Source: Diplodia intermedia (taxonomy: Eukaryota > Ascomycota > Dothideomycetes > Botryosphaeriales > Botryosphaeriaceae). From it: 64,000 bases of DNA. Shown here piece after piece: positions 1-10,732 of this stretch (positions within the stretch are counted from its first letter, which is position 1; each line of letters opens with the position of its first letter). The notes under the pieces were generated by a model. It did not search any database and was not told the origin of the DNA. It saw only the letters and a program-made list of their open reading frames with translations. The stretch is taken from NCBI GenBank assembly GCA_021495925.1, contig JAKEKT010000072.1, positions 124,001 through 188,000 of the forward strand, read 5' to 3'. The translations under genes were made by a program, and so were the position numbers.

Positions 1-14
1 CCTTGGCTCCGACA

Positions 15-2037
15 ATGACAGCCATCTCGGACTTCAGCACCAACAACCGAATCCTTAGTCCTTTGGAGCGCATCGACGAAGCCGATTCGGAATCCGCATG
101 GGAGAACTATCCCGCCCATCGACGCTCGCCCTCGGTCTTCCGCGACGACAGCTCGGCCATCTCATCTGATGCCACCACTCTCAGGACTCAAAATTCCTCA
201 CTTTTTGACCAGCCGAAGCTTCAGGACCAGGGTACTGGCTTCGAAAGCATCAGTGATGATGACGTCACAACGGCTGTCCCTCCACAAGCCCAGTGGGGCG
301 TCCATTGGAAGTCTCCGACGTTGATGCTTTCACTGTTCATTTTCGGCATTGGTTGCTGTATTGCCCATCACTTCTTTTACCAATCGCTCGATGGAGCGGC
401 GGTGGAGTCCTCTATATCACAGGAGTGGGCTGTCCGCATCGGAATCGGCCTCGCGTTCCTTGCGAAAGCTTCTCTGGCAGCGTCCGTTGGCGTAGCCTTC
501 ACCCAAAGGCTTTGGGTTACTTTGAGAACTAAACCGATCTCCCTCCGTGGCTTGGACAATGTCTTTTCTCTGGCAGTGGACCCTACATCATTCCTCAACG
601 GAGAGGCCTTGACACAAGCGAAGCTCCTATGCTTGCTGGCCGCTGCAATGTGGTGAGTGAAGCAGCTTTAGCCTTCAATGCCCATAGATGCTGATATTTT
701 TGACTAGGTGCATTCCGATCATTGCTACCATCACTCCGGCGACGCTGTCAGTCCGTCTCGAGATAACCGTCAACACCACAGACGCAAAAGTCCCGTCGCT
801 GAGCTATGAGAATGCTCCCAACTGGGGAGAATACCAGGGCGCACAACGCTTGGTCGGCGCAGCAATACCGGTGCACCGAGTCCTTGCGGCAACCTCCTCA
901 TCTGGCGACATCCTCCGTGTCACGCCTCCTTTCCCCAATTCTTCCTATACACTGGACTTCTTCGGGCCCTCCCTCAAGTGTTACAACCTGAGCGCCACCG
1001 ACCTAGACCCGGAAGACGAAAGCATCGTAGCACCCCACAGGAAGGCGTACGAGTCCGTCATACAAGCCAACCTGGCGAGAGACAACGCAACGTGGGCCGC
1101 AGACCACATCTACCTCGGCGCCACATCCAACGCCTCCGACCTGTCCGACACGCTCTTCATCAACGTCCAGGGGCCGCAAGAGCACAACATCACCTGCAAC
1201 CTCTGGAACACCTCCTACACCGTCCACTACGACTCCAGCGCCGACGGCACGCAATCCGCGACCATCACCCGCCTCACCCGCACCGCCCCCGTCCAGATCG
1301 AAGCCGGCAACCCCATGACGCAGTACACGCCGCACCAAATCGCCTTCTTCAGCTGGACGAAAGCCCTCACCGCCCTCCTCGCATCCTCCATCAACCCCTC
1401 CGCCACGACCACCGCCACCCCCACCAACCCAGACGCCTCCCCCCTCCTCAAAACCAACCTCGCCTCCTGCCCCGAGATCCTCGACGGGCTCGCCCAAGCC
1501 TCCTCCGGCGCCGCCGCCTCCTCCATCGCCAACTCCGCGTCCACGTGCCGCAACGCCACCCTCCCACGCGGCATCGAGGACCTCGCGCAAAACCTCACGC
1601 TCAGCCTGATCGCCGCGATGTCCAGCAGCAGCACCACCACCACCACATCAACGCCCGTCACCTTATGGCAGCCCGCAGCCGTGTACACATACCGCGCACG
1701 CACATTGCTCGCCGCGTACGCGGCAGCCGCGGGCGTCGCGCTGGCGTGCGTGCTGGTCGGCGCGCGCGCGTACGGCGCCAACGGCTTCGCGGCGGCGGGC
1801 GCGCCGACGGCGTCGTTTTCGAGCGTGCTGCTGACGACGCGCAATCAGGATCTGGACCGGCTGGTCGAGGGGCGGTGTTTGCCGAGGCAGCCGGCGCTGG
1901 ATCGCGAGCTGGGCAGGACGAAGCTGCGGTACGGCGTCTTGGCGGCCAAGGAGAAGAGCGTGGCCGGGCAGGAGCATGCGGCGTTTGGGTTTGTGGGGAC
2001 GGTGAAGACGTTGAGGAAGGGGGATGTTTGTGCGTGA
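15..2037 (+). CDS. Fungal multi-span membrane protein, copy A
   Basis: Two exons, 15-652 and 708-2037, joined through a GTGAGT donor and CTAG acceptor inside a Trp codon, giving about 655 residues. The N-terminal 90 residues are polar and probably cytosolic. Three hydrophobic segments follow (near residues 100-122, 140-168 and 205-230), then a long Asn/Ser/Thr-rich region with several N-x-S/T sites, likely extracellular. A fourth hydrophobic segment (LLAAYAAAAGVALACVLVGA) precedes a basic C-terminal tail. The architecture and the W-C-I-P-I-x-x-x-T-P-A-T-L motif at the exon junction match a large Pezizomycotina family with no established biochemical role, often labelled formylmethionine-deformylase-like without support. 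The same motif occurs in the paralog at 6938-9273. The ATG at 15 gives an N-terminus of the same length as that paralog, so the gene is probably complete although it abuts the window edge. Family membership is secure; function is unknown. Confidence 0.85.
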
Positions 2038-2860
2038 TTGGGGAGGGAAGGGGGCGGCGGTTGTCGTTGGGGAGGGGGAGGTGTCGGGGTGATATATGAT
2101 ATTGTGGCCTTGAGGGTTTTTTGATGCTTGCCCTGCGGGCAGGGGGAGCTTTAGTCTAATAACTCATATTGATCCCTTGGATGTCTGTTGATGCTTTAGT
2201 GTGCGTCTTGCAGAAGGAGGATACCAGTGAATAGAATGATCTCCGTGGTTTCCAACTGTTTAATGGAAGCGACGATTTTGGATAATGACTGCACGAAGGC
2301 TTATGTTGAGGCTATCTACGAGGGATATCGTACTGCGAAGATAGCCAGGCTGAGACTGAACTGAACCCAGAAGTGGGGACAGACAGTACTTTCCTCTACG
2401 TACATGTATTGACTTCAAGTCTCTGCTCGTTTTAGCAATCTTTTACAGTTTTTGAGACAACCGTAACACAGTGCTAGGATGTGAGCTGCATACTGGAGTG
2501 TACGAAACCCCTAATGGCCAAGACCGAGTTCTGATGCGAGCTTGCATGGTCTGTCATTGCTTATGGCTCGTTCCTGAAAAGCTATCGTCCTCACTGGGTG
2601 TATCAGGACGGGGTGGATGAATCATGGCTCAAGCAACCTCTGGAATCGTCGAAGGGAAGAACATAGTCGTTGCTGTATGATTGTTTACATTTCTTTTTGA
2701 TTGCTATAGCAGGCAGTCGTAATGGCGGCCGTCGCTTGTGGTATATTAAATGAATCGTGTGGAGTAGCGCCTGGTTCTCTAGATAGCCACCATACAAATT
2801 TGGTATTTCTCTCGTGCTCCATGCATAGTATGGTTCATTGCCATCGATCCCAAAAGTCTC
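2038..2860. other. Intergenic region with hydrolase relic
   Basis: Apart from the relic at 2230-2364 I see no coding signal. The first 60 bases after the copy A stop are strongly G-rich. The remainder holds the 3' ends of two convergent genes. Confidence 0.6.
2230..2364 (+). pseudogene. Relic of beta-lactamase-like hydrolase C-terminus
   Basis: This short stretch aligns with the last 40 or so codons of the intact hydrolase at 14217-15353. Shared residues include M-E-A-T-I-L-x-N-D and T-K-A-Y-V-E-A-I-Y-x-G-Y-R. Similarity continues into the first bases after the intact gene's stop codon. The fragment's own reading frame stays open to a TGA at 2362-2364 because the original stop position has changed. 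Nothing upstream of about 2230 resembles the rest of the enzyme, including the catalytic SxxK region, so this is a non-functional remnant. It lies 190 bases downstream of membrane gene copy A on the same strand. It is too short to be found by ordinary ORF length cut-offs. Confidence 0.85.
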
Positions 2861-3822
2861 TTACGCACCCTTGGCGCCGAATGCCTTACCACCAGCCGCC
2901 TCATCCAAAGCCATGCTCTCGTCCAAGCCGCAGACCTGGAAGCAGAACTTGGGCGAAAAGTACTCGGGCGCACCAAGAACACCGGTCTTCTTCAGATTCT
3001 CGAAACCCTCTTTCATAGCAACGTAGGCCGGGGCGATGCTGGCGAAGGGGAAGATGATGATACGATAGCCCATCTCGCGGGCCTCGTCGACGGAGATGGT
3101 AGGCGTGGCGCCGTGCTCGACCATGTTCAGCACCATGGGCCAGGGGGCGAGGTCCTTGACGATGCGGCGGGCCATGTCCTTGTCGGTGACGCCCTCGAGG
3201 AAGCCGACGTCGGCGCCGGCGTCGCGGGCGGCCTTCAAGCGCTCCAGGGCGCCGTCGTAGCCCTGGCCCTGCAGGGCGTCGGTGCGGGCGATGATGACGA
3301 TGTCGCTGCCGATCTTGGTGCGCGAGGTGTGGGCGGCGCGGATGCGCGAGGCGTAGACGTCGACGTCGACGACCTCCTTGCCGGCCAGATGGCCGCAGCG
3401 CTTCGTCTGCACCTGGTCCTCGATGTGCATGCCGGCCACGCCGCCGCGCGCGTACAGCTCGACGGTGCGGGCGACCATGATGGGCCCGCCGTAGCCCGTG
3501 TCGGCGTCGGCGATGAGCGGGACGGAGGCGTCGAGCTGGGCTATCATCGAACTGTGCGCGACCATGTCGTTCTGCGTGGCGATGCCCAGGTCGGCGTGGC
3601 CCAGGCGAGACGCGGTCGTGCCGGCGCCGGTCTGTTGCAAGTTGTCAGCTGCCGGACAGATGGGTGAGTTTGCCGGGCGAGGCGCACCATGTACAGGTAG
3701 TCGAAGCCCACGGACTGGGCAATGCGAGCGGAGAAGCCATCGTGCACACCGGGGGCGACGATGATGTCCTTGGACTGCTCAATGGTCTGGCGGAGCTTGT
3801 TGGCAGCAGCGTTGAACGACAT
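2861..3822 (-). CDS. Isocitrate lyase/PEP mutase superfamily enzyme
   Basis: Two exons, 3822-3688 and 3631-2861, with a 56-nt intron; the join restores the family motif Y-L-Y-M-T-G-A-G-T-T-A-S-R-L-G and gives 301 residues. The TIM-barrel superfamily cleaves or forms C-C or P-C bonds next to a carboxylate. Visible hallmarks are ADADTGYGG (metal and substrate region, near residue 85-95), the HIEDQ segment, and the T-K-R-C-G-H-L signature carrying the mobile-loop cysteine. Length and motifs fit fungal oxaloacetate hydrolase/carboxyvinyl-carboxyphosphonate phosphorylmutase-like proteins rather than true isocitrate lyase, which is near 540 residues. The exact substrate (oxaloacetate, methylisocitrate, dimethylmalate or other) cannot be settled here. 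No targeting peptide is obvious. A TATA-like element lies about 65 bases upstream of the ATG. Confidence 0.88.
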
Positions 3823-3885
3823 GGCGACTGAGGGGGTATCTTTGCGGGTGAGTGGGCTGGGCTAGAGCCCGCGCTCTCCCTGCCG

Positions 3886-3892
3886 TTATATA
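3886..3892 (-). promoter_or_regulatory. TATA-like element of ICL/PEP mutase-type gene
   Basis: On the minus strand the bases read TATATAA, 64 bases before the ATG at 3822, a usual distance for a fungal core promoter. Confidence 0.5.
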
Positions 3893-4197
3893 CAGCCTTC
3901 ACATTTTCGGTTTGTTGGAGCGTGCGGCTTTGACAGGTGGAGAGAGAGTTGGAGCGCTGGCCCGTCGGTGACGCCAGAGCCCCGCGGTCCCCGATCTCGG
4001 CCATGACTCGCACTTATTCCCGCTGTATTTCCTGCGAATCGCACGCCCGCTTACGATGTCGGAGCTCCCCAGCCAGACACCCATCACTAAACACCACCAC
4101 CCGTCCAACTGCAGTCTCTGTGCTCATCCGCCACTCCGAGCGCCGCCGAGCAGGCTCGACGTCAGGCGGACAGTGCCGCCGCGGAGATATCGTCGCG

Positions 4198-6458
4198 CTA
4201 TCTCCTGCCGTAGAACAGCGCGTCCGGCCGGTCCAGCACCCACCTGACGGCTCTGTTGCGCAGCTCGCTCCACTCGCAGAACCGCCTGATCTCGACCTCG
4301 GTGACTGCGACCCCGGTGCACACCGCACATGGATGCGACGCCGCCATCTTCCACAGCGCTTTCAGCTGCGGCATCCCGCTCGCCGCCAGCCCGTACAGCT
4401 CCTCGAACACCAGCGACGACTGCACGCGCACCCAGCCGGCATACGGCGCCGACGTGGAGGGAGTGGCCTGCCGAGGGAAGTTTGGGTCTACCGCCAATAC
4501 CCATGGCTCGAAGTCGGTCGGCATCGCGCCCAGCGCGGTGCTGCGCGTGCTGGACATGGTCGTGATGCCTACGTGGCCGCGGAAGGGATGCCGCTCTGCG
4601 TACGCAAGAGCGCTTTCGGCCGAGGGGTGCTGCGGGAACCAGGCGTTGGCGGCTCGCGGGTCGATGACCAGGAAGACGTCGCTGCGCATCCCGGGGTTCA
4701 GCTGCCCGCTGTCGCGGAGAGACTTGAAGTGTCTGCATTGTCTTAGCATGGTTTAAAGTTGATCTGAGGTAAGCTGCAGGTAGGGGTGCGACTTACGTTC
4801 TGTAATTTTCCATGTCCGTGCCGGCCATCTCGATCCATTGCAGCTTTGCTTTGGGCTTGATCTTGTCTGCTCCAGTCATCTTCTCTCCCCAGTTCATCAA
4901 GTCCCCTGTGATGGCTGCTTCCAGCTTCTCCCAAGCAACTCCGTCATACTCCTTCCACCGATACACAACGAATCCAAAACCATCCGCTTCATCTCCAGAC
5001 TTTTGAAGCCGCTCTATCAGTCGATGCACCCATGGTTCCGCTTTCTGCTCCTGAGGTGGTGGGCCAAACAGTTTGTTCCTTTTCTTCGGGTCTTTGCCTC
5101 TCACTGCCTTATTGGCCTCCGCTTGGTCGTGAAGGACCATGTAATACTCGGCCTGGAAAGGGAACGGGCCGACTCCCATCGCGTGCCTTACCCTCGTGAT
5201 CCCGCCTGCAAATATACCCAACGCTGCCTCAGCCGCGCTGTGCATCTTGAGTCTCTCCGCTTTGAACTTCTCCGGCGAAGGACGAGAGGCCTGCCCAGAG
5301 GAGGCGTTGGGAGAGGCCCTGGTGAAGCCATAGCGCGAGATGCGAAAGTTGTAGTCCACGTCGCGCTCGAGATCGATGAGCCTCGCCAGTCGGCCCAGGA
5401 TTTTGGTGTTTTGGGCGTCAAGATGCTGATCCTGGGCCTTCATCATGTCGAAGGCGTCGCTCTGGGCTTCACGGATGGCGTTGATGCGGCCGATCATCCA
5501 AGCGTGCGCCCTGACAGCGACGTCGTCGAACAATGTCCTGCACGAAATCAGCAACACCGAACCCCCCTCCAATAGTTAAACTCACTTGGTATACTCGTCC
5601 CAGAGCTCCAGAACCGGCACCGTCGGCTGCTCCGCCCCGCACCGCTTCTTGTTGACCTCTTTGGCGAACCATGCAATCTGCTCGGTGATACGGTTATGCG
5701 CCAACCGCATGGCCTGCTGCACCGCTGGATCGTTCAGGTACTCGAACACGGCCAGCGTCTTGCTCAGCAGCTCGAGCGCTTCGTACTCGTACTCCATCGA
5801 GCTGAGCCTGCGCCTTTCCCAGCGCTGGACCGACATGGGCGGCATTCCAGCCCACATCTGCGGCATTCCCCACGGTCACGTCAGCCCGGCTACCACAGCC
5901 AACAAACACATGAAAAAGTAACCAAAAGAAATGAGAGAGAGAAAACAAAAAGAAGAAGAAAGACCGAGCAAAACCCACCTTATCCTTCAACCCCTTCACC
6001 GCCCGATGCAGCAAAACCATCCCCCTAACCTCCACCTCCACCCCCTCCTCCTCCTCCTCCCCCTCCCGAAAACAAACCCCCCTCTCCATCCACCGAAACA
6101 CCTCCCGCAACCTCCGCCGCAGCTCCCTCCCCTCCCCTCCCTCCACCTCGTCCCCCTTCCTCAACCACACCCTCCCTTCTTCGTCCTCCTCCCCCTCCCC
6201 ACACGCGAACCGCAGGAACCCCCCGACCAAGCTCTCGTACTCGAACACGGCATCGAGCTCGTAGTTGCTCTCGCGGTAGAACGGGTCCGCGGCGAGTGCG
6301 TCAAAGGACGTCCCCCAGTAGACGCGCGGCGCGCCGTAGCCGATGGCGGAGTCGTAGACGGTCGGGTGCGTGTGGTGGCGGGTCGAGGCGGCGAGGGCGT
6401 GGAAGGGCGGGTGGGGCGGGAGGGGGCGGGTGGGGTGGGGTGGTGGTGGTGGTGGCAT
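4198..6458 (-). CDS. Uncharacterised four-exon protein
   Basis: Exons 6458-5979, 5857-5586, 5537-4797 and 4732-4198 join in phase (introns 121, 48 and 64 nt) to about 675 residues. I do not recognise the family. The N-terminus is a proline/histidine-rich stretch, followed by a glutamate-rich segment. The central part (exons 2-3) is rich in charged helices, with predicted coiled-coil character around the stretch containing RAHAWMIGRINAIREAQSD. The C-terminal exon ends D-A-L-F-Y-G-R-R and carries a C-A-V-C pair. There is no signal peptide or membrane segment, so a cytosolic or nuclear protein is likely. The reading frame also stays open upstream to an ATG at 6665; I chose 6458 because the upstream extension is low-complexity and looks like leader sequence. 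The exon structure is a hand inference; exon 3 is the most secure part. Confidence 0.65.
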
Positions 6459-6937
6459 TTTCTTTGTTTCTGTTTTTCTTTCCCTTACTTTGGCGTCGGG
6501 TGAGTGAGTGCGTGCGTGGTCTCGGTGTTGCTGCTGTTGGCGGAGGTCGTCGGATTGAAAGTGGTGATCGGACGAGAGGGGATTGTTTCGAGATGGCGGC
6601 GGCGGCGATGGGGCAATGGTGGTAGGAATGATGCTGATGAGAGTAACGAGGTGGTCGTCGCCCACCGATGGTGTGGAAAAGCAAAAAGAAGAGGGGGCAT
6701 GGTCGAGTCTTTCTTTTTATCGCCCTCGTTGCCGCCGGCTAAGGCGAGTCTGTAGGATTTTTGCCCCGTCGGTAGCGCGGTTGTAGCCTAACGCCACTTG
6801 CCATTTTTGGAACTCGTGCCTGGATTGGGGACCGTGCGCGTCGGGTTGGTCCGTTGCGTCTGGGCCCGTGGTCGCTGGCCGGTGGCGAAGTGGGCATCAT
6901 ATGAGAATGATCGAGGGAAAGGAATATGTAGTTCATT

Positions 6938-9273
6938 CTATTTCGTAGAATAAGGCTGAGGAATTCCTCCCCTCAGAGAGGCAACGGTGCCCTCGACCCC
7001 GAACCCGATCGTTTCATTTGAGCATTTTTGCCTCGGCATACCGCTGTCTGGCTCTCTGTGCTTGACAAGCCCAAACCGTAACTTGGTGTTTGCGATTTCC
7101 GTAGGGAGCGGTTGCGCTCCGGAGGTCCGGTCTCTGATTACGTCCTTTATCTGTAGAGAGAAGCCGAGTCAACTGCCAAAAGGCGCTTCATCTTTCGAAA
7201 CTTTGAGGTAAACTCACGTCGGGATTCTGCGTCGTGCAAATAAAAGTAGATACGGCAGAGCTGTAGCTCGCGCCGTTGCACAGAAATGCAAAAAAGCCGG
7301 CACAGATGATCAGAAAGGTACTAACGGCGGCGATTCCGTAGGCCAGGACGAGGTTGTGTGGATCGTATGTGTACACTGTAATCCGATCCGCGCGTGTGAC
7401 GTTCCAAGGCACTCGTTTACTGTTTACCATTTTAGTCAAAGCTTCCATTTGAGTGCTTAACATATCCATACACCACCGGAGAGAAGCATACCTGAAAAAT
7501 TCCCTGGTCATCAGATTCAACGACACATTTCGAGCAAGGTCCTCGATCATGGCCGCCAGAGGCTTACCACTACCCGCCATAGAGCTGCTGTAATAGAACG
7601 TGCTGATATTTTGAGCCATCGCAACGTACTCAGTGGAACTTGTCAGGACAGTTTCCTGAATGCTCGCCGGAGGATCCGCCACAACGGTATCGCCAATCTT
7701 GGTGGTGCCGATGAACCCCAGCAGATGCTTTGCAATGCCCAAGAAAAATGCCGTATAGAATACCTGCTTGATTGCAAAAGGGTCGTTCTCTACATCTGCC
7801 GGGTATAATGGTTGAAAGGGCTGGTCGAACCTGTTGAGAAACCTCGTGTCGGTTACGTGTACGCTTTGAACGCCGTTTGTCGTTATGATGTTGGCTGTTC
7901 TGGATACATTCCAGAGCTGACAAGTAACAAAAGTTGGAACAGTGGCATCCGTGTTTGGTGCATGGTTTGCTACAACGATGTGAAACTCGTTGCGAGTGCC
8001 ATTTGCGAGCCCGAAATCCGTGTCATTGTCGTTTGCACCCGGAATCCTTGCAAAGTATCCAATCTGCGTGCGTGACTTCCCATGGGAGTACTCGAGCTGG
8101 TCAAAGTTGATTCTTGAAATGTTGAGAAAGCGAGACTCGTGGCTGTCAATGCTGGTCGAGTATCCTTGAGAACGAAGCGCAGCAATAGTCACATCGCGTG
8201 ACACCTGGTTGGAAGAATTGTCGCACTTCATGCCTGGAGCAACAAAGTCAACCGTGTAGCTTGAGTCTGCATCTGTGAAGGGTCGAGGGATGGAAAAGAG
8301 CTGGCCGAAAATGGCACTTGACAATGTCAACTTCTTGAACTCCTCCGCGACACGATGGTTCCCAATGGTAATGTCCGAGTGGACGATAACGCCTTGTGTA
8401 TTTACCCATATTGAAAGAAGTTCTTTGAGGGGGATGATGTCCTGCGGTGCTAAAGGAACTGGAACGTTTGCGATGACCGGACGTTGCGCAAAGTCGGGCT
8501 TCACCGAAAGCGTTGCGGGTGTGACGAGCGTTATTAGCGGTATGCACCTTTGCGTAGCAAAATTAGCGCTCTCTCGATGCTCCTGAATAGGAACCATCCT
8601 ACCATGTAAGAATTGCCAGTACTGTTCCAACTTTGACCCCTGAAAGCATCTCCCAGCTAGTAAAGGAGAGCAACGTTTGGGTTGCCGAGAAAGCAGCGTC
8701 GATGCCTTGAATTGTGATAAACTTCGCCCTAAGTGTCTTCCAAAGCCACTGAATAAATGCCACATTTGCAGCACTACAAAAACAGCATTTGGCGAGAAAG
8801 GCGAATGCGTTGCCAATGCTAAATAAGATCAGTGATAGCTCTCAGGAACGCAGTGCAAACCATTACCGAAGGGCCCATTGCTGCCTGTCTGTGCTCTGAA
8901 CTTCTTTTCCACTCAACCAGTGATAGTAAAAGTGGTGCCCAATTGAAACGGCGATTCCGGCGATTAACAGTGCGAACATGGACGGTGGAGCCTCTAAATG
9001 ACAATCCCATGGCTTTGGCGCCTTGTGCAAAGTTGAGGTCTTGTTCTTTCCGATTACATGACTGTAAATGTGTGGTTCTTTACTGAAGTCTGACGGTGTG
9101 GTCGAAATAGCAAAGGAGGAATCCGTAGCTTGCGTAGATTGCCGTTCGGCGGCGACCATGGTACTCTCAATGTACTCAGGTGAATCCGGCGATGATTGGA
9201 GAGGCCTGTTGCCCGAGTTGAGTTGCCACTGGTCAAGCGAATTTCGCGGTTGGCGATGTTGTGGAGGATACAT
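6938..9273 (-). CDS. Fungal multi-span membrane protein, copy B
   Basis: Four exons, 9273-8867, 8818-8603, 8547-7218 and 7150-6938, give about 721 residues. This is a paralog of the protein at 15-2037. Both have an R-I-G-x-x-x-A-F-L-A-K segment at the second hydrophobic helix, the W-C-I-P-L-I-T junction, a glycosylation-rich ectodomain, a last hydrophobic helix, and a tail with T-K-L-R-F-G and G-F-G-V-E-G-T-V. The last exon, 71 codons, was recognised only from this tail similarity; reading through the donor at 7217 would instead stop at 7188 and lose it. The intron before the conserved Trp-Cys codon sits at the same place as in copy A, but copy B has two further introns. Function is unknown; plasma-membrane location is inferred. 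Confidence 0.83.
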
Positions 9274-9920
9274 GGTGAACTGCACAGCACGGCACTTGAA
9301 GTACGATGTGAGTGAAGACAGCTCGAACGACGTTGAGAGGCTGGGTGAGATGGGTACGGATAATCAATAAAACAGAATATTCAAAGATAGGATTCGGGGG
9401 CCAAACTGACATCATTATCCTTGGTCGCACAGGTCGGTGCATACTGCCGAAGAAGGTCCCTGTATTCAGCTAACAGTTCGCACAACTCAAGGCTTCTCCA
9501 TTCTCAATGGCAACGAATATGAGTTTGAGGCTGTGCATCCTCAAACACGCTTCTGTAGATCTTGCAAGTGCAAGTGCGGCGAGTCCGAAGCTGTTCTACG
9601 CTGCCTGTTGGTCAACTGCGTCGGCCCTGATGAGAAGTGGCAATGCCTGCGCTCCAATTAGAAGTCTGCACCGTCGCAGCCTAGTGATTCCCTTGTTGAT
9701 AAGCCCCGCACTCTTGTAACAAGCGCATCTGACCTGTAAGCGCTTGTTCCACTTCCACCGACGCTTCTTTCTTTCTTTTTTTCGGAAGTGCCTTTTTACA
9801 TGTGTAGGTCCTGGATCTATGAAATCCACCATAGAATTCAGGCTACTCCTTAGCCACCAATGTTGCCAGCCAACTCAACTTCAGACGTTCCTATTCCTGC
9901 AGTTAGCACTGTTCAAACAA
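9274..9920. other. Intergenic, no gene seen
   Basis: This stretch lies between the start of membrane gene copy B and the end of the F-box gene, both on the minus strand. It probably holds the copy B promoter. Short open frames here have no family resemblance. Confidence 0.6.
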
Positions 9921-10691
9921 TCAAGCACCTTTACTTACCCTCAAAACCATACCCGACCCATCGTCCCACCGATGCGCAATATCCTCCTTACGACTGCCGA
10001 ACGTAAACGCCAATGCTATACCCACAATCTTCTCGCCCTCGTCCGCCTCCCTATTTTCAAACCGCCAATAGCCCTTGATAGGCGACTCACCCCAGTACAC
10101 CTGCCCTTGATTCGTCCGAACCTGCCAACAACTCCGATCAGCACCCACGCAAGAAAAAAAAAAAGCACAATCAGCAAAGCGAGGCGCGCAACGGCACACC
10201 ACTCACCCTCACAGCCCTAATCACGCCATCGTGCACCACATCCACCCCGACCACCTCCTCGCCGCCCATCCCGTCCACATCCAGCCTCACCTCCCTCAGC
10301 CGCGCCGCCCACTCCCTCCACCACATCGGCGCATCATCATCATCATCCCCCCCCTTCTTCTTCTTCTTCTTCATCCCTTCTTCCAGTCCGGTGGACGACG
10401 ACGACGACGACGCCGCCATCCCCTCCTCCCCGCCCCTCCTCAACATGCGCCGCACGGCCGCCGGCCCGATCTCGCGCGGCGCGAGCTTCGACTCGGCGCG
10501 GTACTCGGCGCGCACGCAGCACACGTGGCGGCCGTCGTCGCAGAGCCACGCGGTGAGGCGGACGAGGTTGCGCCGCTCGAACGCGTTGGCGGCGAAGATG
10601 AGCGGGTGCGTCGGGACGATGTCTTCGTGCCACGGGTTTTGGATCTGGTAGCGGCAGAGGGGGCGGTCGGTGGAGGGGAGGGCGCGGATTG

Positions 10692-10732
<41 letters not shown>

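Noticed and set aside
978..2099. 373-codon plus-strand frame inside membrane gene copy A
   Set aside because: Arg/His/Pro-rich shadow frame of a well-supported gene.
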